50,890 nucleotides of DNA from an uncultured Pseudoxanthomonas sp. (GTDB taxonomy: Bacteria; Pseudomonadota; Gammaproteobacteria; Xanthomonadales; Xanthomonadaceae): positions 1-50,890 of the forward strand of contig CAMLGZ010000026.1 of the NCBI GenBank assembly GCA_946479745.1, written 5' to 3'. Of the stretch, positions 45,093-50,890 are shown piece after piece. How positions within the stretch are numbered: position 1 is the stretch's first letter; each line of letters starts with the position of its first letter. Below the pieces are notes generated by a model, which was not told where the DNA came from, searched no databases, and saw nothing but the letters and a program-made list of their open reading frames with translations. The position numbers and the translations under genes are program-made.

Positions 45093-45158
45093 GAGCGCCC
45101 CATGGGCGCGAGCTTTCCGTCGTCAGCCCAGGAGCTCGCGCCCATGGGGCGCTCCTAC
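45089..45158. terminator. Perfect 26-bp inverted repeat between convergent genes
   Basis: Arms 45089-45114 and 45133-45158 (GTAGGAGCGCCCCATGGGCG outer part) are exact reverse complements around 18 nt. The upstream gene's TAG is inside the left arm; the anmK stop is 8 bp beyond the right arm. It should terminate both directions. GTAGGAGCG is a common repeat headword in this family. Confidence 0.82.
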
Positions 45159-45165
45159 AAGAGCC

Positions 45166-46278
45166 CTAGGCCGGATAGACCGTTCCCAGTATCCGCGGAC
45201 CTTTCGCTCCGGTGACGCTGGGCAGATTACCCGGGCGTCCGGCCAATGTTTCCCGCGCCAGCCACGCAAAGCCCATGGCCTCCACATAGTCCGGATCCAA
45301 CCCGTGCGCCGCGGTGGACTCCACCGTCACGCCGGGCAGATTCGCCGAGATCCGCGCCATCAGCGCCGTATTGCGCACGCCGCCGCCGCACCCAAGCACG
45401 CGTGCCGTGCTGGGCTGGGTGGCGCGCAGCGCCTCCGCCACGGTGATCGCGCTCAGCTCGAGCAGAGTCGCCTGCACGTCCGCAGGCGATGACGCTTCGG
45501 CGCTCAACTGCGCTTCCAACCAGCGAAGATGGAACTGTTCCCGCCCCGTGCTCTTGGGCGGCGGCAGCGCGAACCAGGGATCGTCCAGCAACCGCGCCAG
45601 CAAACCCGCATCCACCTTGCCGCTGGCGGCGAATGCACCGCCCGCATCGTAGGCCTGGCCGGTATGGCGCTCGTACCACGCGTCCATCAACGCATTGGCC
45701 GGGCCCGTATCGAAGCCGCGGACTTCGCCCGCACGTGGTAGCAGAGTGAAATTGCCGATGCCACCCAGATTCAGCACCGCCCGGTTTTCGTCCGGTGAGC
45801 GCAGCATTGCCGCGTGGAAGGCGGGCATCAACGGCGCACCATGTCCGCCGGCCGCGACATCGCGACGACGGAAATCGGCCACCGTGGTGAGGCCACTGCG
45901 TTCAGCGATGACGTTGCCGTCGCCCATCTGCCAAGTGAAAGCCGCGGACGATTCGGGACGATGGCGCACCGTCTGCCCATGTGAACCGATCGCGCGCACG
46001 TGGTTCCGGTCCGTTCCCGAATCGGCGATCGCCTGCATCGCCGCATCGGCGAAAGCGCGGGCCAGGGCGGTGTCCAGTTCGCCCAGTTCGTCGAGCGAGG
46101 TCGCTTCGCCGCCTTGCCCCAGCGCGATCAGACGCGCGCGCAGCGTTTCATCCCAGGGATAGGTGCGGCCGAACACGAGTTCGCAGTGCGGCTCGAAACG
46201 GACCAGCGCCGCATCGATGCCATCGGCGCTGGTGCCGGAAATAAGACCCAGATAAAGCTGGGCGGAGTCGTCAGGCAT
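45166..46278 (-). CDS. anmK: Anhydro-N-acetylmuramic acid kinase
   Basis: A 370-aa ASKHA-fold kinase: [18 protein letters not shown] (phosphate loop), [30 protein letters not shown] and [10 protein letters not shown]. It phosphorylates and opens 1,6-anhydroMurNAc during cell-wall recycling, matching the nearby ampG gene. The start [12 protein letters not shown] at 46278 fits the family; the frame opens a little further upstream. The M23 endopeptidase gene lies upstream on the same strand with a hairpin between. Confidence 0.95.
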   Translation of the reverse strand: MPDDSAQLYLGLISGTSADGIDAALVRFEPHCELVFGRTYPWDETLRARLIALGQGGEATSLDELGELDTALARAFADAAMQAIADSGTDRNHVRAIGSHGQTVRHRPESSAAFTWQMGDGNVIAERSGLTTVADFRRRDVAAGGHGAPLMPAFHAAMLRSPDENRAVLNLGGIGNFTLLPRAGEVRGFDTGPANALMDAWYERHTGQAYDAGGAFAASGKVDAGLLARLLDDPWFALPPPKSTGREQFHLRWLEAQLSAEASSPADVQATLLELSAITVAEALRATQPSTARVLGCGGGVRNTALMARISANLPGVTVESTAAHGLDPDYVEAMGFAWLARETLAGRPGNLPSVTGAKGPRILGTVYPA

Positions 46279-46329
46279 GCGGTGACCGGAAAGGCGCGAT
46301 GGATTTCGTGCCGCAAGCATCGCCTCCCA

Positions 46330-46353
46330 CGTCCGCTCCTACAAGAGCGGACG
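46330..46353 (-). terminator. Hairpin between M23 peptidase and anmK
   Basis: CGTCCGCT (46330-46337), loop CCTACAAG, AGCGGACG (46346-46353). It lies just downstream of the M23 stop and upstream of anmK, so it is a terminator or attenuator between the two cell-wall genes. Confidence 0.6.
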
Positions 46354-46372
46354 GCAGGCGAAGGCGAAGAGA

Positions 46373-47815
46373 TCAGCGCTTCCTGGAAGCCAGTGCGGTG
46401 GCCAGTGCGGTCGTTGCCGGCGCCGGCGCGGGGTCCACATCGGCGTAGATGATGTTCTCCACCGTGCGGATGCGGGCCAGCGCATTGGCCGTGTAAGTGC
46501 GGTACGCCGCCAGCTGCGCACCCGCCAGCGGTTCCGGCGGCGGCATCGTGATGGACAGCGGATTGCGGTGCACGCCGTTGACCCGGAATTCGTAATGCAG
46601 GTGCGGGCCGGTGGCCAGGCCGGTGGAACCCACATAGCCGATCACCGTGCCCTGCGGAACCGACTGGCCCCTGCGCAGCTTGGCGGTGCGCGACATGTGT
46701 CCATAAAGCGTGGTGTAGCCACGGCCGTGATTGAGGATCACCACGTTGCCATAGCCGCGCTGCCAACCGATGAACTCCACCCGCGAATCGCCCGCGGCCA
46801 TGATCGGCGTGCCGGTGGAAGCGGCGTAATCCACGCCCTTGTGCATGCGCATGGTGCCCAGCACCGGATGCTTGCGCGCACCGAACTTGGAGCTGAGACG
46901 CGCATAGGGAATCGGCATGCGGATGAAGGTCTTCTTCAGCGGCCGGCCCTGCGCGGTGAAGTATTCGGGTTTGCTGCTCGGGCGCGAAAAGCGGAAGCCC
47001 GAGTGCAGCTTGCCATCGACGGTGAAGGTGGCGGCCAGCACCGGGCTGGTGCTGATGAGCTCGCCTTCGCGCCAGGTCTGGTCGACCACCACGCTGAAGC
47101 GGTCGTCGGCGTCCAGATCCGAATCGAAGTCGATGTCGTATTTGAAGATCTCGTCGGTCAGCGAGTTGATGTTGGCCGAAGTCAGCCCGGCCTTGCGCGC
47201 CGAGCGGTTGAGCGAACGTCCCACCTTGCCGCTGAGCACCACGGTGCGGGTGGTGCTTTCGCGCGCCACCACTTTTTCATTGAGGCTATCGCCGGCCAGC
47301 GACAGCTCGACGCGGTGATCGGCGTCGCGGTCGTAGCGCAGCGTGCGCAGGCTGCCGGAAACGGGCAGATCAAAAGCCAGTTCCGTGCCGGGCTTGAGTT
47401 TGGTCAGCGTGGCCTTGGCGTCGGCGTTCTTGAGAATGCGCTGCATGGTTTCGCGCGGAATGCCCAGTTCCTTGAACAGCGAACCCAGGGTCTGCCCCGG
47501 CCTGACCTTCACGATTTGCCAGCTGTCGCCGGCCGTGCCTTCCTGCCGTTCCTTGGAGAGCTCGGGCAGATCCAGCGCCAGCACTGCGTGCGGGGCGGCC
47601 GCCGGAGTCTGCACGACCGTGGAGAAGCCTGGCACGATGGTGGCGACCATTACGCCGATGGCGGTGAACAGACTGGCGTGGATCCACTGCCGCCGTGTCC
47701 ACTTCCTTGCCGAAAGATGCGCTCTCACTTGATGATGCAAAGCCGAATCGCGAAGGATTTCCAAGCGTTCCTTGAAACGCTGATTGCGGCCGGGGCCGTC
47801 ACCGTGAGTGTGCAT
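46373..47815 (-). CDS. Peptidoglycan DD-metallopeptidase, M23 family
   Basis: A 480-aa protein: cytosolic tail, one helix at about 47-66, an OapA/LysM-like segment (VRPGQTLGSLFKELGIPRETM), a middle domain, and a C-terminal M23/LytM domain with metal ligands in HKGVDYAA, YGHMSR and GPHLHYEFR, all intact. It should cut peptide cross-links during envelope growth, as MepM does in E. coli. The gene is divergent from tyrS across about 185 bp. Confidence 0.92.
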   Translation of the reverse strand: MHTHGDGPGRNQRFKERLEILRDSALHHQVRAHLSARKWTRRQWIHASLFTAIGVMVATIVPGFSTVVQTPAAAPHAVLALDLPELSKERQEGTAGDSWQIVKVRPGQTLGSLFKELGIPRETMQRILKNADAKATLTKLKPGTELAFDLPVSGSLRTLRYDRDADHRVELSLAGDSLNEKVVARESTTRTVVLSGKVGRSLNRSARKAGLTSANINSLTDEIFKYDIDFDSDLDADDRFSVVVDQTWREGELISTSPVLAATFTVDGKLHSGFRFSRPSSKPEYFTAQGRPLKKTFIRMPIPYARLSSKFGARKHPVLGTMRMHKGVDYAASTGTPIMAAGDSRVEFIGWQRGYGNVVILNHGRGYTTLYGHMSRTAKLRRGQSVPQGTVIGYVGSTGLATGPHLHYEFRVNGVHRNPLSITMPPPEPLAGAQLAAYRTYTANALARIRTVENIIYADVDPAPAPATTALATALASRKR

Positions 47816-48000
47816 CTATATGACTTCCCCGGACCCAAGACGGCGAGTCCAATCCGGTTACCATAATCACGCGAATTGTCTGCGTCAAACCCTTGAGTCA
47901 ATTGACTTTTTTGACTGGCGTCACGATTAACTTTGGTTTAACTTTAGATTCACCTTTGTCAGCAGGCCCTAGCGCCTGTTCATTAATTGGAAGCCCTCCC
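47816..48000. promoter_or_regulatory. Divergent region between M23 peptidase and tyrS
   Basis: A T-rich 185-bp stretch contains TTGACT twice near 47900-47915 and TTTAACTTTAGATT at about 47937-47950. One of these pairs could be a sigma-70 promoter for tyrS, but spacing is ambiguous. A frame open here in line with tyrS (from 47893) is not conserved. Confidence 0.4.
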
Positions 48001-49224
48001 TTGCCACACGCAGCAGCACTCGAACTGATCGGCCGCGGCGCCGACGAAATCCTCAAGCGCGAGGAATTGGAAGCCCGCCTTGCCGCGTCCATGAAAGCCG
48101 GGGGCCGGCCCTTGCGCATCAAGGCCGGGTTCGACCCCACCGCCCCGGACCTGCACATCGGCCACACCGTGCTGCTGAACAAGATGCGCCAGTTCCAGGA
48201 CCTGGGGCACCAGGTGATTTTCCTGATCGGCGACTTCACCGGCATGATCGGCGACCCCACCGGCAAGAACGTCACCCGCAAGCCGCTGACCCGCGAAGAC
48301 GTGGAAGCCAATGCCCGCACCTACGCCGACCAGGTGTTCAAAGTGCTCGACCGTGAAAAGACCGAGCTGCGCTTCAACTCCGAATGGTTCGGGCAGATGA
48401 CCGCGGCCGACATGATCAAGCTGGCCGGCCAGCACACCGTGGCGCGCATGCTGGAGCGCGACGATTTCGCCAAGCGCTATGCCGCCCAGCAGTCCATCGC
48501 CATCCACGAATTCCTCTATCCGCTGGTCCAGGGCTACGACTCGGTGGCCTTGAAGGCGGACGTCGAGCTGGGCGGTACCGACCAGAAGTTCAACCTGCTG
48601 ATGGGACGCGGCCTGCAGGAACACTATGGCCAGCCGCCGCAAATCGTGCTGACCATGCCGCTGCTGGAAGGCCTGGACGGCGTCAACAAGATGTCCAAAT
48701 CGCTGGGCAACTACATCGGTATCAGCGAGCCGGCCATCGACATCGTCACCAAGACCATGAAGATCGGCGACGAACTGATGTGGCGCTGGATTGAGCTGCT
48801 CAGCTTCGATATCGGAGTGGCCGAAGCCAAAACCCTGCAGGCTGAAGTGGCGTCCGGCGCGCTCAACCCGCGCGACGTCAAGCTGCGCCTTGCGCGCGAA
48901 CTGACGGCGCGTTTCCACGATGCCGGAAAGGCCGAACAAGCCATCGCCGGCTGGCACGCCGTGGTTCGCGGCGAAGGCGACACCTCGCTGCTGCCGCTGC
49001 AAGAGGTGAACGTGCCTGCCGAAGGCCTGCGTATCGCCGCGTTGTTGACCGCCGCCGGTATCACGCCCAGCAACGGCGAAGCCACGCGCAAACTCAAGGA
49101 ACGCGCGGTGCGCGTGGACGGCGCCGTGGTCGAAGACCCGCAAACGCATTTCAACCCCGGGTTCGAGGGCGTGCTGCAGGTCGGCAAGCGCAACTTCGCG
49201 CGCGTGCGTCTGCTGGCGGGCTGA
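48001..49224 (+). CDS. tyrS: Tyrosyl-tRNA synthetase
   Basis: A 407-aa class I synthetase of the TyrRS long-insertion bacterial group: [16 protein letters not shown] (HIGH), [26 protein letters not shown] (KMSKS) and a C-terminal S4 domain ([20 protein letters not shown]). I choose the TTG at 48001 ([13 protein letters not shown]) because GGAAG lies 7 bp upstream and the family begins there; the in-frame region from 47893 is unlike TyrRS. It charges tRNA-Tyr. DUF4166 gene follows by 20 bp. Confidence 0.93.
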   Translation: MPHAAALELIGRGADEILKREELEARLAASMKAGGRPLRIKAGFDPTAPDLHIGHTVLLNKMRQFQDLGHQVIFLIGDFTGMIGDPTGKNVTRKPLTREDVEANARTYADQVFKVLDREKTELRFNSEWFGQMTAADMIKLAGQHTVARMLERDDFAKRYAAQQSIAIHEFLYPLVQGYDSVALKADVELGGTDQKFNLLMGRGLQEHYGQPPQIVLTMPLLEGLDGVNKMSKSLGNYIGISEPAIDIVTKTMKIGDELMWRWIELLSFDIGVAEAKTLQAEVASGALNPRDVKLRLARELTARFHDAGKAEQAIAGWHAVVRGEGDTSLLPLQEVNVPAEGLRIAALLTAAGITPSNGEATRKLKERAVRVDGAVVEDPQTHFNPGFEGVLQVGKRNFARVRLLAG

Positions 49225-49244
49225 GAAGACCGGCCTCCACCCGC

Positions 49245-49808
49245 ATGCAAAGCGTGGTCAGCCGATGGTTCGGCGTGGGATTCGAACGATTGCATCCTTT
49301 ATTGCAGGAGCTTCATCTGCACGGTGGCGTCTTGGCGGGTCCGATAGAAATAACGCTGGGGCGGGGCCTGGCGCGTCCGTTTGGCCGTGCCGTTGCACGC
49401 AAGTTGGGAATTCCGACCTGGGCCGGCCCGCACACGCTGCAGGTCGAAATCGGCCATCGGCCCGACTGCCTGCTTTGGAGCCGCCGCTTCGACGACCGCC
49501 AGTGCATGGATTCCACTTTCCGCCCTGTCGGCGCATGGCCGGACGGCCTATGGCTGGAGCAGACCGGTCCGGTGCGGCTGGGCTTGGCGGTCGAGGTGGT
49601 CGATGGCGGCTGGCACTGGCGTTGCCGCAAGGTCTGGCTGTACGGGATCAGGCTGCCGCTGGCCCTGTTCCCCCGATCCAACGCTTATAAGCGCATCGAA
49701 GACGGGCGCTACCGGTTCCAGGTGACTTTCACCGTACCGCTGCTGGGGCCCGTGCTGTCCTACGGTGGTTTGCTCCAAAGCCAGCCAGCGCCCGCTGCCG
49801 TCGAGTAG
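49245..49808 (+). CDS. DUF4166-domain protein
   Basis: A 187-aa protein with the DUF4166 outline: an N-terminal FERLHPLLQELH with HG, SRRFDDRQCMDSTF in the centre, LWLEQTGPVRLGL, and a C-terminal YRFQVTFTVPLLGPVLSYGG. Members are of unknown function and are often near membrane-lipid or saccharopine-dehydrogenase-like genes; no such gene is here. It is probably co-transcribed with tyrS and ends 4 bp from the convergent thioesterase gene. Confidence 0.78.
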   Translation: MQSVVSRWFGVGFERLHPLLQELHLHGGVLAGPIEITLGRGLARPFGRAVARKLGIPTWAGPHTLQVEIGHRPDCLLWSRRFDDRQCMDSTFRPVGAWPDGLWLEQTGPVRLGLAVEVVDGGWHWRCRKVWLYGIRLPLALFPRSNAYKRIEDGRYRFQVTFTVPLLGPVLSYGGLLQSQPAPAAVE

Positions 49809-49812
49809 CCCT

Positions 49813-50262
49813 TTAGCTCTTCGCGGGCAGGATCTGGCAAGTCGCCTGGCACATCGCCACCACTTTCCCCTCGTCGTTGCGTGCCTCGCCGGTCAGATAA
49901 AGCGTAGCGCGCGTGCGTTCGGTCAATCGCGCGACGCAGATGAGGAAGCGGGTTTCCGGCGTCACCGGCCGCAAGTATTGGGTATTCAGCGAGCTGGTCA
50001 CGCTGGGCGGCGCGATCAGGTACGAGAAAGGCCCCACCGTATTGTCCAGCGCCGCAACTAGATAGCCGCCCTGCATATGCCCTAGAGGGTTTGCGTAGCG
50101 CGGCAGAACCGGGAAACGCACGCTCAAAGAGACGCCTTCCTCGTATTCCAGCGGTTCGCCCTGCATATCCAGCAGGCAGGCGGGCGGGATCTGCAACCCG
50201 GAGCCACTGGGCAGCATGGCCTGCAGGCGTTCGTTGATGGTGTTGCCGGTGAGAAGTGCCAT
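49813..50262 (-). CDS. PaaI-type hotdog-fold thioesterase family protein
   Basis: A 149-aa protein from MALLTGNTINERLQ. The hotdog motif is ANPLGHMQGGYLVAALDNTVGPFS; TQYLRPVTPETRFLICVARLTERTRATLYLTGEA fits the PaaI/DUF4442 group (quoted in part). It likely hydrolyses acyl-CoA thioesters in the cytosol; the substrate is unknown. A short in-frame upstream extension is not conserved. Confidence 0.85.
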   Translation of the reverse strand: MALLTGNTINERLQAMLPSGSGLQIPPACLLDMQGEPLEYEEGVSLSVRFPVLPRYANPLGHMQGGYLVAALDNTVGPFSYLIAPPSVTSSLNTQYLRPVTPETRFLICVARLTERTRATLYLTGEARNDEGKVVAMCQATCQILPAKS

Positions 50263-50450
50263 GCGATGCGTCCGGTTGAGTGGGGGGATTCTTCGATTGT
50301 GGGCCATCGCAATCGCGAAACCCCTTGCCCTGCCTGCTTCCTGTTGGAGAGCACAAAATTATTTCAATCAACCCCTTCCCAAAAGGATTTTCGCCGCCCA
50401 TAATTCGCCCCCCTCGCAGCCCTAGGCGGCGGGGGCGGAAACGAAAAACT

Positions 50451-50493
50451 TCTCGAAACGAGGTGTTGACGTTCCCCGAAAGCCCCCTATAAT
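50451..50493 (+). promoter_or_regulatory. rRNA operon promoter P1
   Basis: TTGACG (50466-50471), 16-bp spacer, TATAAT (50488-50493), followed by a G+C-rich GGGCGGCTC discriminator as is usual for stringently controlled rRNA promoters. The block CGAAACGAGGT sits just upstream of the -35 and recurs before P2. Confidence 0.85.
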
Positions 50494-50555
50494 GGGCGGC
50501 TCACTCGGACAGATCGACGCCTTCGGGCAATGATCGAAACGAGGGAAGCGAAAAA

Positions 50556-50600
50556 ATCTCGAAACGAGGTATTGACGCTTTCAAGAACACCCCGCATAAT
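50556..50600 (+). promoter_or_regulatory. rRNA operon promoter P2
   Basis: TTGACG (50572-50577), 17-bp spacer, CATAAT (50595-50600), then GTGCGGCTC. The upstream block CTCGAAACGAGGT matches the one before P1, indicating a duplicated promoter unit of about 106 bp. Confidence 0.83.
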
Positions 50601-50662
50601 GTGCGGCTCACCTCGACGGAAACGACGGGGTCAACGAGGGAGGCGCTGAGGCCGACTTCGAA

Positions 50663-50673
50663 GCTCTTTGACA
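50663..50673 (+). promoter_or_regulatory. boxA-like antitermination element in the rRNA leader
   Basis: GCTCTTTGACA closely resembles the E. coli boxA core TGCTCTTTAACA that recruits NusB/NusE for rRNA antitermination. It lies about 63 bp after the P2 -10 box and 166 bp before 16S. Confidence 0.72.
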
Positions 50674-50838
50674 GTGTGCGCAGGTGACTTGTGTGGACGC
50701 CTGCAGGAAGGACTAGCTGTCCATCTTGCAGACGTTCGATTCATGAGCATCTTGTAATTAGTAATTTGCAAGCGATACGTATAGCTAAGAATCAAACGTT
50801 CTGCATTTTCAAAGTATTGGCCGCAAGGCCTGTAGTTT

Positions 50839-50890
<52 letters not shown>

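Noticed and set aside
47893..48000. N-terminal extension of TyrRS from 47893
   Set aside because: The extension is not TyrRS-like and a TTG with a good Shine-Dalgarno lies at 48001.

Overview
The window is a G+C-rich gammaproteobacterial chromosome segment, most likely from the Xanthomonadaceae/Lysobacteraceae (a Lysobacter/Xanthomonas-type bacterium). The reasons are the housekeeping gene order (coaBC-dut-long membrane-anchored phosphomannomutase; xthA-ampG; M23 peptidase/tyrS upstream of an rRNA operon), the many palindromic intergenic repeats, and the 16S rRNA 5' end at the right edge. Assignment below family level is not supported.

Left backbone (1-9566): the end of isocitrate lyase, a GGDEF diguanylate cyclase with a cyclic-nucleotide-binding domain, then a putative peptide-modification locus (class III nucleotide cyclase with TPRs, a Cys-rich precursor-like peptide, a SagB-like dehydrogenase). 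After these come a GFA-family protein and a secreted S9 peptidase.

Island (about 9569-24418, about 14.85 kb): a large serine recombinase element has inserted into comM (Mg-chelatase-like AAA+ ATPase) just before the Walker A motif. The gene is split into 8690-9592 and 24398-25054, both on the minus strand. Both element ends carry the same 11-bp arm, ATGGGGTTAAT, in inverted orientation, and attB/attP can be reconstructed by eye. Cargo: exported/lipoprotein genes, two diverged copies of a roughly 50-residue protein that fall outside ordinary ORF size limits, an XRE regulator with a palindromic operator over its -10 box, a GIY-YIG-like protein, an SRAP (YedK-like) protein, a HEPN-like protein, a small serine resolvase, a 1039-aa SIR2/P-loop/TPR/cold-shock-like fusion, a GHKL ATPase fused to a PD-(D/E)XK-like nuclease, and an HUH Rep-like protein beside attR. 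No conjugation or phage structural genes are visible. The content looks like a defence-carrying integrative element; that role is inferred.

Right backbone (24419-50890): ubiK, a P-II protein gene, a lipoprotein gene, speE, an M48 peptidase with an in-frame tandem duplication, speA, an SDR gene, an argS-SPOR-membrane protein-methyltransferase operon, radC, coaBC-dut-phosphomannomutase, pyrE, xthA-ampG, anmK, an M23 endopeptidase, tyrS, a DUF4166 protein, a thioesterase, and the rRNA promoter region with two tandem promoters, a boxA-like element and the first ~50 nt of 16S rRNA. Several convergent genes end inside long perfect inverted repeats that probably act as bidirectional terminators.
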